Positions 1-6,552 are shown, counted from the first letter of the stretch. The stretch: DNA of 7,433 nucleotides from Acidobacteriota bacterium (GCA_013697225.1 JACCXG010000599.1:1-7433); one strand, 5' to 3'. Numbers and translations are program-made. Notes: generated from the letters alone by a model not told the origin.

Positions 1-230
1 CGCGATCTGGTCGCAGGTCCGCTTGGGACCCTCTCCCCGCTGAGGTGCCGTTGGTCACTCGGCTCGAGCGAGGTCCGCGCGGCTGCCCTACGTCTCTTGA
101 CCAGGCGGCAGCGTGCGTTCAGTCCTCGGACGATGTACCTGTTTTGTACCTGCTCGCGACGTTTCGATTGATTTCGTGGGGTTGATGCGACGTGTTTCCC
201 GTTAAATTCTTGACCTGAGGCTCGCCGGAT
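1..230. other. Gene-free left flank (possible element end)
   Basis: I find no supportable gene here. Two plus-strand frames stay open from the window edge to stops near 171 and 183, but their translations show no domain I recognise, so a truncated C-terminus of a gene further left cannot be excluded. The stretch from about 130 to 215 is visibly less GC-rich than the genes to the right. If the tRNA fragment at 231-255 is an attachment-site scar, this flank would be the terminal part of the integrated element, because the intact tRNA and the element should lie 5' of the fragment. That reading is inference. Confidence 0.4.
134..152 (+). repeat. Tandem pair of TGTACCTG, 11-nt period
   Basis: TGTACCTG occurs at 134-141 and again at 145-152, separated by TTT. 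An 11-nt period is about one helical turn, as expected for adjacent sites of a DNA-binding protein such as the arm-type sites of a tyrosine recombinase. With only two copies, chance is a real alternative. Confidence 0.3.
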
Positions 231-255
231 GGTTCAAATCCTCTCTTCCGCACCA
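231..255 (+). other. 3' fragment of a tRNA-Leu gene (attachment-site scar)
   Basis: The block starts with GG and the T-loop TTCAAAT (233-239), continues with the 3' T-stem strand CCTCT (240-244), the 3' acceptor strand CTTCCGC (245-251), discriminator A (252) and CCA (253-255). An acceptor strand CTTCCGC with discriminator A and encoded CCA fits tRNA-Leu genes that begin GCGGAAG. No GCGGAAG occurs upstream in the window. The 5' T-stem strand is degraded: GATGG cannot pair with CCTCT beyond the two inner G-C pairs. It is therefore a fragment and not a functional tRNA. Many integrative elements recombine at tRNA 3' ends and leave such a fragment at their distal end, so the element and intact tRNA would be expected to the left. 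Confidence 0.6.
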
Positions 256-256
256 C

Positions 257-295
257 TGAACGACACGCCCAGTATTCTACTGGCCGTGAAGTTCA
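257..295. repeat. 39-bp imperfect palindrome (long hairpin)
   Basis: Pairs are TGAAC (257-261) with GTTCA (291-295), CACG (264-267) with CGTG (285-288), and CCAGTA (269-274) with TACTGG (278-283), around a TTC loop. This gives 15 base pairs interrupted by one C/C mismatch and a GA/AA internal loop. It begins one base after the CCA of the tRNA fragment. No T-tract follows on either strand, so it is not a standard intrinsic terminator. It could be a tRNA-downstream processing or termination structure retained with the scar, a recombinase or excisionase site, or a small palindromic repeat. Confidence 0.55.
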
Positions 296-353
296 TCATC
301 TCGACGTTAGAAAGCCCCTGCTACCGTCAGCTCCCGGTGAGCGACGTTGACGG

Positions 354-405
354 GCCGCTCCCCCGACAAGGGGAACGGATCCACACCCACCGCTGCAGGA
401 GCGGC
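354..405. repeat. 8-bp inverted repeat at the end of the amidohydrolase gene
   Basis: GCCGCTCC (354-361) and GGAGCGGC (398-405) are perfect inverted copies. The right arm directly abuts the minus-strand stop codon (406-408). A smaller CCCC/GGGG hairpin (361-364 with 370-373) lies in the loop. The position suits a 3' stabilising or weak termination structure for the minus-strand transcript, but the loop is long and no run of T follows. Confidence 0.25.
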
Positions 406-1671
406 TCATTCAGGGCGGCGGTCGCGGACGCGCCACCCGAGCACCCGGTCCGCATTCGACTGGTAGATCTTCTTCAGCACAGCATCGGGCAAGTACAGGC
501 CGTGCACGCGCCACTCCCCCGTCGGCGGGAACGGGTGGTCGTAGTACTTGAAGTACTCATCGTCGGTCTCGAGCAGGCGGTAATAGAGGCGGTGGCGCGG
601 CTGATCCTCGCGTCCGGGGTAGCGATCGGTGCCGAAGAGCACGCGATCCTGCCAGCGGATCAGGAAGCGTCGCGCGGTGTAGGGTTGTCGTCCGAGTTCG
701 GCCTCGCGTGCGGAGAGGTCCACCACGAAGTTGGGGTAGCGCTCCAGGCGCCCCGCCAGCGCGGCAAGATCCTCCGCGTTGTCGCCGAGATGCGCGCCGA
801 TGAACGTCGTCTGCGGGTGGCGCGCGATCACGCGGTCCCGCTGCGCGAGTACTTCCTCGCGCGCGGGGAACTGCGGCCCGTGGAAGCTCCAGTCCGGGTG
901 CCGCTGCAGCTGCAGCCAGCGCTCGTTCCTCTCGTCGATGGGTCCGAAGAACGCCACCGGATCGGCAGAGTGGATCAGCACCGGGATGCGCAGGCGCCCG
1001 CACGCGGCCCAGATCGGATCCAGGCGCGGGTCGTCAACGGGCACCACGCGCCCGGTACGATCGGTGACGGTCAACCCGAGGTTCTTGAAGATTTTCAGTC
1101 CGGCCATGCCCGTCGTCTTCGTGCGTTCGAGCATTTGGACGTGATCGGCCGCGAAGGTTGGCTCGTCGATGCGGCTGAGGTCGAGGTTGGCGAAGATGAC
1201 CAGCCGTCCCGGCGCCCCCTCGTGGTACCGAGAGAGCATGCGATCGAGCTGCGCGCCGAAGCCGCCGCTCAGGTTCACCGACCGCTCCACGCCGAGGTCG
1301 TCCATGGCCTTCAGCAGCGCCGCCGGGTCGACGCTCGCCGGCCAATGGGCGTGGATGTCCGTCGCGGGGAACTTCGCCTTCTCCACGCGGGTCTCGCGCG
1401 TGACGAGCGCGGGCGTGGGGTCGTAGGGCTTCAGCGCGGTGTCGCCGACGAAGATCGCGGGCCCCATTGGCGGATCCTGCTCGCGCTCCTGCGCCAGCGT
1501 CCAGCCAGACGCCCCGCCGATCGCGGCGCCGACCATCAGCAGCCCGAGCATCGCCGGTACCAATCGGGCCCCGTTCGGTCTCTTGACGGCAGGGGCGCGC
1601 CAGGTCACTCCGTCACACGGTGTGCCGATGGACCGGTGACCGCGAGCCGATCCATGGAGGTGGGTATCCAT
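406..1671 (-). CDS. Membrane-anchored or secreted amidohydrolase (Amidohydro_2 family)
   Basis: The 421-residue protein has a metal-dependent TIM-barrel hydrolase core of the amidohydrolase-2 type. Visible ligand motifs are DIHAHW (H107, H109), the strand GLKIFK (K193), IPVLIHSADP (H234), FIGAHLG (H294) and VLFGTDRYP (D349). The C-terminal YQSNADRVLG (around N406) is typical of the family. The substrate cannot be read from the sequence; relatives include decarboxylases and hydrolases. The ATG at 1671 is chosen over one at 1785 because GAGGAG (1680-1685) sits 8 nt upstream and because the longer version would overlap the phosphatase. A basic stretch near residues 30-36 precedes a hydrophobic segment (about 41-57) ending GGASGWTLAQ, so the enzyme is probably exported or anchored. 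The roughly 40-residue N-region before the segment is unusually long; Met41 or a GTG at codon 22 are weaker alternative starts. It lies 65 bp after the phosphatase on the same strand. Confidence 0.85.
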   Translation of the reverse strand: MDTHLHGSARGHRSIGTPCDGVTWRAPAVKRPNGARLVPAMLGLLMVGAAIGGASGWTLAQEREQDPPMGPAIFVGDTALKPYDPTPALVTRETRVEKAKFPATDIHAHWPASVDPAALLKAMDDLGVERSVNLSGGFGAQLDRMLSRYHEGAPGRLVIFANLDLSRIDEPTFAADHVQMLERTKTTGMAGLKIFKNLGLTVTDRTGRVVPVDDPRLDPIWAACGRLRIPVLIHSADPVAFFGPIDERNERWLQLQRHPDWSFHGPQFPAREEVLAQRDRVIARHPQTTFIGAHLGDNAEDLAALAGRLERYPNFVVDLSAREAELGRQPYTARRFLIRWQDRVLFGTDRYPGREDQPRHRLYYRLLETDDEYFKYYDHPFPPTGEWRVHGLYLPDAVLKKIYQSNADRVLGWRVRDRRPE

Positions 1672-1679
1672 GCGTGACT

Positions 1680-1685
1680 CTCCTC
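1680..1685 (-). promoter_or_regulatory. Shine-Dalgarno of the amidohydrolase
   Basis: On the minus strand GAGGAG is followed by 8 nt and then ATG at 1671. It is the best ribosome-binding site in the window and settles the start: the upstream in-frame ATG at 1785 lies inside the phosphatase coding region. Confidence 0.75.
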
Positions 1686-1736
1686 GTCGGTCCACGCCGC
1701 CGCGGTCGAGGAGCAGCGCGTTTCCGGATGCTCGGC

Positions 1737-2873
1737 TCAGGGCGGCGTCTTTCCCCGTGCCGGCGTGCTCTTCGGCAGCGGCCATCCGTAGGCCGCCATC
1801 ATCACCCGGAAGATGTCCGTGTTCGCCATGTAGCCGCGCACGCGTTCGGCGCCCGGGCCCCGCGCTGCGACGAGCACTTCCTCACCCGTGTGACCGCTGT
1901 CCATCCGCACCGCGGGAATGCGGATCGGCCCCTTCGGATTCTCCTCTTCCGCTTTCTCCAGGCCCTCGAGGAGCGGCTGTCCGAGCAGGCCTCCCCGCAG
2001 CTGGATGTCAAACGAGTGGTCGGCGGTGAACACGAGCAGCGTTTCCCGGCCGGCGAGCTTCGCGCGCCGCTCGATGGCACGATCGAGGGCGACCATGCGA
2101 TCCAGGCCGCGCCGGATCGAATCGGTGTGCGCGTCCCACTCGACCATGAGGAAGTACCCGCGGCGGTTCCGCGAGAGCATCCCGACGGCCAAGTCGATGG
2201 CGCTGTCCAGATCGAAGTCGCCCGACTCGTGGAGGGTGAGGGCGCGGGTTGCGCCGGCAGGAATCTCGGAGAGGGAGCCGAGGACCGGCCGACCGCTGTC
2301 GCGGCCGAGCGATTCGAGCTCGAGGCCGGCCTCGGCCAGCGCCTTGGCGACGGTGCCGCGGCCGCCGGCAATCACCACGTCGACGCCGTCGCCGAATCGA
2401 GGTGCAAAGAGCTGCTGGAAGATCACGGCTGTCAGCGACCGGTTGTTCGCCTTGGCATACAGCGCCGCCGGCGTCGCGCCGGCCGGCGAGTCGTTGGTGA
2501 TGATGCCCGTCGAGAGCCCCCGCTCTTCGGCATATTCCAGAATGGTCTTGAGCGGTTCGCCGTCGATCTTGCCGCGAACCGCGCCCGCCGATTGCGCGAC
2601 GACACCGTTGTGCGTGCGCTCCCCCGTGACGATTGCCGTCATGCCTGCGGCCGAGTCGCTGACGATCTGGGACGCCGTCGTGGTGGCCGAGAGCCCGATG
2701 TGCGGCATCCGCTGGATGAAGAGCCGCCGGGGCGCCCCGTAGCCGTGCAGGCTCGCCGCGGCGAGCGTCGAGATCCCGCCCGCGTCCGCCACGAAGAGAA
2801 TGACGTTCCGTGCGCGCGACTGCGCCGAGAGCGCGACAGGCAGGAGAATCAGAACAATCAGAAGTCTTCGCAC
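1737..2873 (-). CDS. Secreted alkaline phosphatase, PhoA superfamily
   Basis: The 378-residue protein starts at GTG with a clear signal peptide (MRRLLIVLILLPVALSAQS). Compared with E. coli PhoA the active site can be placed: D30 (NVILFVADAGG, as D51), D73-S74 (VSDSAAGMTA, as D101 and nucleophile S102), T134 and R145 (11 residues apart, exactly as T155 and R166), E245 (as E322), D285-H286 (FTADHSF, as D369-H370), and H328 (SGHTGEEV, as H412). It should hydrolyse phosphomonoesters outside the cytoplasm. The segment carrying D327 and H331 in PhoA is compressed here to EWDAHTD, so D247 and H249 are the likely zinc ligands; this suggests a subfamily with a modified metal site. It is shorter than PhoA (about 450 residues). 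No ribosome-binding site precedes the GTG, and a TATAAT lies 9 nt upstream. Confidence 0.9.
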   Translation of the reverse strand: MRRLLIVLILLPVALSAQSRARNVILFVADAGGISTLAAASLHGYGAPRRLFIQRMPHIGLSATTTASQIVSDSAAGMTAIVTGERTHNGVVAQSAGAVRGKIDGEPLKTILEYAEERGLSTGIITNDSPAGATPAALYAKANNRSLTAVIFQQLFAPRFGDGVDVVIAGGRGTVAKALAEAGLELESLGRDSGRPVLGSLSEIPAGATRALTLHESGDFDLDSAIDLAVGMLSRNRRGYFLMVEWDAHTDSIRRGLDRMVALDRAIERRAKLAGRETLLVFTADHSFDIQLRGGLLGQPLLEGLEKAEEENPKGPIRIPAVRMDSGHTGEEVLVAARGPGAERVRGYMANTDIFRVMMAAYGWPLPKSTPARGKTPP

Positions 2874-2882
2874 AGGTGCCAG

Positions 2883-2888
2883 ATTATA
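2883..2888 (-). promoter_or_regulatory. Promoter -10 box for a possibly leaderless phosphatase mRNA
   Basis: The minus strand reads TATAAT, a perfect sigma-70-type -10 box, in otherwise GC-rich DNA. Nine bases separate it from the GTG start of the phosphatase (2871-2873). Transcription normally begins about 6-9 nt after the -10 box, so the transcript would begin at or within a few bases of the start codon. No Shine-Dalgarno sequence is present, which agrees. No good -35 box is found at 15-18 bp spacing. Confidence 0.5.
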
Positions 2889-2991
2889 TGTACAGACGTC
2901 CGGTAACCTGCCGTTGGCGGCGCCAGACCCTCCATGCTGCTCCAGGTTGTGCCTCCCATCAATCAGCGGGTTCTGGTACCTTCAAGTAGTG

Positions 2992-3009
2992 TGGAGCGAA
3001 ATTCGAACC
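2992..3009 (-). other. Degenerate tRNA 3'-end-like fragment
   Basis: On the minus strand this reads GGTTCGAATTTCGCTCCA: a GG-TTCGAAT T-loop signature followed, after a shortened stem, by CGCTCCA, as at the 3' end of some tRNA-Gly genes. The T-stem does not pair and about seven acceptor-stem bases are missing, so it cannot fold as a tRNA. It may be a decayed tRNA or attachment-site scar. Chance resemblance is possible. Confidence 0.25.
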
Positions 3010-3149
3010 GACTGCCCCCTCGCCGAGACAACAGGATCGGGCCAGGCCGAGCTTCGCGCTGGTGCACGTGACAATCGCGGCCGTTCGGCGACAGAGCGTG
3101 CGATCGGGAACCTAGATCCGGGAGACAGCCGGCGGCCACCGAGCTGCCC

Positions 3150-3689
3150 GTGACAATGTTTCATCACATCCGTGCGCACACCGTGGGCATATTGCTGATC
3201 GCCCTGCTGGGCGGCCTCGCCTCTGCGGCGCAGCAGGCCCCGCCTGCCGCGATTACCTGGAGCGTGGCTCTGGCCGACCCGCGGCGCGTCGTCGCGCCGG
3301 GGCAGGTGGTCGAGGTCACCGCGCGCGCTGTGGTGGAACGGGGCTGGTACGTCTACGGGATGGCCCAGCCGGCCGGTGGTCCGACCCCACTACGGTTCAC
3401 CGTGCCCGAGGGGCAGCCGTTCGCGCTTGCCGGACCCGTGACCGGACCGGAACCGGTGCGCGGGTGGGATGCGGCGTTCGAGATCGAGACGGCCAGGCAC
3501 GCGAACACGGTTGAGTTCGTCGTGCCCGTTCGGGTGGAGGAGGGCGCGGCTGCTGACAAGGCGCCGCTGACCGTGCAGGTCCGCTACCAGGTGTGCAGCG
3601 ACACGCTGTGCCTCCGTCCCAAGACGGAGAGTCTCGTGCTTCCGGTCGAGATTCGCAGGACGGCGGCGGCACGGCCGCGCCGGGAGTAA
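3150..3689 (+). CDS. Secreted DsbD N-terminal-like (nDsbD) thiol protein
   Basis: The 179-residue protein has a signal peptide (hydrophobic residues 12-26, ASA before the mature QQAPP) and one immunoglobulin-like domain. The segment WYVYGMAQPAGGPTPLRF and the C-terminal YQVCSDTLCLRP fit the N-terminal domain of the disulfide reductase DsbD. In DsbD this domain accepts electrons and passes them to periplasmic partners through a Cys pair; here C149 and C154 occupy the corresponding strand-end motif (E. coli DsbD has a similarly placed pair). The transmembrane and C-terminal thioredoxin domains of full DsbD are absent, so it must act with a separate electron donor. The GTG at 3150 and the ATG at 3156 are both possible starts; neither has a strong ribosome-binding site. 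The stop lies 7 nt before the CRTAC1/TlpA gene, implying one transcript and shared function. Confidence 0.75.
   Translation: MTMFHHIRAHTVGILLIALLGGLASAAQQAPPAAITWSVALADPRRVVAPGQVVEVTARAVVERGWYVYGMAQPAGGPTPLRFTVPEGQPFALAGPVTGPEPVRGWDAAFEIETARHANTVEFVVPVRVEEGAAADKAPLTVQVRYQVCSDTLCLRPKTESLVLPVEIRRTAAARPRRE
3682..3686 (+). promoter_or_regulatory. Ribosome-binding site of the CRTAC1 selenoprotein
   Basis: GGGAG lies inside the last codons of the DsbD-N-like gene, 10 nt before the ATG at 3697. This placement suggests coupled translation of the two genes. Confidence 0.5.
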
Positions 3690-3696
3690 GCCAATC

Positions 3697-6552
3697 ATGC
3701 GTAACACCGTTCGTCCCGACGGGCGTGGAGCCCCGTCCCGTCTTCTCCCTACCCGGATCCTCCCGGCACTCCTGCTGCTTGCCCTCGCCGGCCTGCCGCC
3801 GCTTGGTGCGCAGTCGCCGCAGCGGGCTGACCCCGCGCGTCTCGAGGTGATCGAGGACCTGTCCGAGTCCCTCGCCAACGACATGCTGGATTTCTCGGTG
3901 GCCGTCCGCGACCGCGACACGGCACGCATGGGAAAGTACTTCAGCGAGACGGTGACGGCGGCGCCGCTGCCCTCCGCTCCCGGCCCGCTGCAGCCCGCCG
4001 TCAAGTGGATCTCGAACCGGACGTGGGACGCGCCGCCGGGCCGTGGCACGTCCGCGGTGCGGCGCGACGCCGTGCTCGCCGACTGGGAGCAGCTGCTCGA
4101 TCGGCTCGCCGAGGTGGAGGACGTCCGGTTCAAGGTCCGGGGGGCCACGTTCGACGACGCCGCGCAGGCGGTGAAGGGGGCGAGCATGCCGACCGCCGTG
4201 CCGGGCGCGCGCGGGGACGCGCGGATCGGCTTCTGGCTCGTGGGCCGCAACTCGGAGGGGCAGCGGGAGTGGCTGCGCGGCACGTTCGAGGCGGCGGTTC
4301 TCTATCCGCCCGGCGGTCCGTGGCACATCACCGCCGTGCAGCAGCCCTCCGTGAGCTCTGTCGTATCCTCGCAGGATCTCTTCTCCGAGGTGTCCGTGCC
4401 CGCTGGCGTCGCGCGCCGGCTGCCCGCCTACGGCACCCCCCAGAACAGCGGCTTTGCGTGGAACGGCGCGGCGGCAGCCGACGTCGACGGGGACGGGTGG
4501 ATCGATCTGCTCGTGACCACCGGCGGCCGTAACGTCCTTTATCTGAATGACGGCAGCGGCGGCTTCCGCGAGGCGTCCGCCGGGTCGGGCATCGGCCAGC
4601 TGGCGAGCGGGACCGGGCCGCTGTTCCTCGATTACGACAACGATGGAGACCTCGACGTCTTCATCGCAACAGTGGGACAGCAGGTGCTGCTCGAGAACCG
4701 CCTGATCCCGGACGGCGTGCTGCGCTTCCAGGACGTGTCGCTCGAGATGCGGGTGGCGGTGAACGCCGTGGGCTTCAGCGCGGCGGCCGCCGACGTCAAC
4801 GGCGACGGCCGCCCCGACATCTACGTGAGCTCGTACAACCACTACGGCCGGGTGACGCCGAACTCGTGGACCGCCGCGACCAACGGGACGCCCAACCTGC
4901 TCTTCGTCTCGCAGCCGGACGGCACGTACCGCGAGCGGGCCGCGGCATGGGGCGTGAACGACTCCCGGTGGAGCTACGCCGCCGGCTTCGCGGACGTGAC
5001 GGGGGACGGCCGTCCCGACCTGTACGTGGCGAACGACTTCGGCGAGAACGCGTTCTTCGTCCACAACGGCGAGCGGTTCCGCGACGAGGCGCGTGAGCGT
5101 GGCGTGCTCGACACGGGCTACGGAATGGGCGTGGCCTTCGGCGACTACGATAACGACGGCCACCTCGATCTGCACGTCACGAACATGTCGTCCACGGCCG
5201 GCAACCGGATTCTCGGGCGGCTCTTCCCCGACGCCGACCCTGGCAACAACCCGCTGAAGAAGCTGGCCTCGGGCAACAACCTGTACAGGAACCTCGGCAA
5301 CGGCATGTTCGAGGACGTGACCAGCGCGGTCGGCGGCCTTCCGGGGCAGTGGGCCTGGGGAGGAGGCTTCATCGACTTCGACAACGACGGCGTCGAGGAC
5401 CTCTACAGCCCGAACGGCTTCATTTCGGGCAAGTCGATGAAGGATACTTGAAGCCAGTTCTGGCGTCAGGTCGTGACGCATGACACGGAATCGGGCAAAG
5501 GATCGTTGAGGCAGGACCAGGCGCAGCTGATGTTCGGCGAGGGCTTCTCCTTCAGCGGCTACGAGCGCAACCCGCTGTTCCTCGGGGTCGAAGGCCGGAG
5601 CTTCCTCGACATCTCCGGCGTGTCGGGCATCGACTCGGTGCTCGACGGACGCGCGGGGGTGTTCGCGGACTTCGACAACGACGGCGACCTCGACGTGTTC
5701 ATCACGAACATCCAGGGAGAGGCGCACCAGCTGTTCCGCAACAACGTCGGCCAGGACGGCCACTCGGTGCGGGTGGTGGTAGACGGCGGGGAGCGGTACG
5801 GCCGCGACGCCTTTGGGACGGTCGTGCGCGCGCGGCTCGGCGAGCGCGTGCTCACGAAGATCAAGAGCGGCGGATCGGGGTACCTCTCGCAGCACGACCC
5901 GAGGCTGCTCTTCGGCCTGGGTGCGGCCGCCTCGCTCCAGGTGCTGGAGGTTACGTGGCCGGACGCCACGGTCGAGCGCTTCGAGGGGCCGTTCGCCTCC
6001 GGCACGACGCTGCTGGTGCGGCCCGGCGGCGGTCGGGCCGTGCCGCTGAAGTTGACGAAGGGCCGCCTGCCCGATCCGCTCGGCAACGACGCGGTCGCGG
6101 CGCGCGCCCTGGCGGTGCAGCGCGGCGACCGGCTCCCGGCGCTGTCGGTCGGCACCCTGGAGCAGGAGACGACCGTCCGGTTCGACTCGCTGCGGAAGCC
6201 TGGACGCCGCACGCTCGTCAATGTGTGGGCTACCTGGTGCGGCCCGTGCCTGAAGGAGATGCGGGAGCTGGAAGATCTGCGCGGCGTGCTGGCAGCCGGC
6301 GGGATCGACGTGATCGGCCTCAACGTGGACACCGACGCCGGCGCGGACATCGGCGCGTTCCTCCGCCGCACCGGGGCGACGTACGCAATTGCGCTCGGCG
6401 GTGTGCCGGCCATCGAGGCGCTCTACGCCACCGAGGAGCTGACCGTTCCCATGTCGCTGCTTCTCGACGAAGAAGGCGTGGTGCGCGAGATCTTCGCCGG
6501 CTGGTCCGACGCGGTCCGCAGGCGCCTGCTCGAGCTCGCCGGGCCGCGCTGA
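3697..6552 (+). CDS. CRTAC1/ASPIC beta-propeller protein with TlpA domain; candidate selenoprotein (Sec585 at in-frame TGA)
   Basis: Read through the TGA at 5449-5451, the frame encodes 951 residues. Order: signal peptide (1 to about 39, ending LGAQS); a helical/NTF2-like N-domain (about 46-215); seven calcium-binding FG-GAP/VCBS loops beginning near residues 262, 312, 366, 433, 483, 561 and 659 (for example DVDGDGWID, DYDNDGDLD); an UnbV_ASPIC domain (about 697-764, SGGSGYLSQHDPRLLFGLG); and a TlpA-like thioredoxin domain (about 811-949) with WATWCGPCLKEM (C848, C851) and a cis-Pro site TVPMS (P918). The TGA falls between loops six and seven (GKSMKDT-U-SQFWRQVV), so both halves are needed to complete one propeller. 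Codon use and homology continue unchanged afterwards. A SECIS-like hairpin follows the TGA. No ribosome-binding site precedes the GTG at 5473, so a separate second gene is unlikely. A nonsense mutation or sequencing error is the main alternative. The natural stop is also TGA (6550-6552). Likely periplasmic or surface redox protein. Confidence 0.75.
5449..5451 (+). other. In-frame TGA, proposed selenocysteine codon
   Basis: The TGA is codon 585 of the CRTAC1 frame; the flanking residues are KDT and SQFWRQVV. TGA is used as a normal stop elsewhere here (amidohydrolase, phosphatase, the end of this gene) and TGG encodes Trp nearby, so global recoding to Trp is excluded. Codons ending in A are uncommon in this gene, so the ancestral or aligned codon is most likely TGC (Cys), TGG (Trp), or a true Sec codon. 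Confidence 0.7.
5459..5483 (+). promoter_or_regulatory. SECIS-like hairpin downstream of the TGA
   Basis: GCGTCA (5463-5468) pairs perfectly with TGACGC (5474-5479) around loop GGTCG (5469-5473). T5459-A5483 and C5460-G5482 can extend it below a small internal loop. Counting the U of UGA as 1, the loop GG is at 21-22; in E. coli fdhF the apical GGUC loop has its GG at 22-23. The position and the loop sequence therefore both match a bacterial SelB-binding SECIS. The bulged U of the fdhF upper stem is not obvious here. GCCAG/CTGGC (5453-5464) could compete, but begins one base after the TGA and would leave a 2-nt loop if fully paired. Confidence 0.65.

Larger units (their letters stand above)
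2874..3149. other. Divergent intergenic region
   Basis: This 276-bp gap separates the minus-strand phosphatase operon from the plus-strand redox pair. It contains the phosphatase -10 box on the left and a tRNA-like scrap near 2992-3009. I see no convincing plus-strand promoter for the downstream genes: TAGTGT at 2987-2992 resembles a -10 box but lacks a partner -35. Open frames across this gap show no protein family I can name. Confidence 0.5.

Noticed and set aside
406..1785. Longer amidohydrolase start at ATG 1785
   Set aside because: It would overlap the phosphatase coding region by 49 bp, and the ATG at 1671 has a strong GAGGAG at ideal spacing.
229..2906. Two long plus-strand open frames (229-1677 and 1620-2906)
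   Set aside because: They are antisense to the amidohydrolase and phosphatase, whose catalytic motifs are unambiguous on the minus strand; the plus products show no family features.
2800..3153. Plus-strand open frame of 117 codons in the divergent gap
   Set aside because: It starts antisense to the phosphatase signal peptide. Its only striking part (FWYLQVVWS) resembles spurious translations across the reverse strand of tRNA genes, fitting the tRNA scrap there.
5453..5464. GCCAG/CTGGC inverted repeat as the SECIS
   Set aside because: It begins one base after the TGA and would have a 2-nt loop if fully paired. SECIS loops lie about 20 nt downstream, where the GCGTCA/TGACGC hairpin is found.
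5473..6552. Separate downstream gene starting at GTG 5473
   Set aside because: It is in the same frame as the upstream CRTAC1 sequence, has no ribosome-binding site or signal peptide, and would begin inside a propeller blade and inside the SECIS-like stem. A periplasmic domain without its own export signal is implausible.
3697..6552. TGA read as tryptophan throughout (alternative genetic code)
   Set aside because: TGA is the clear terminator of several genes here, including this one, and TGG is used normally for Trp.
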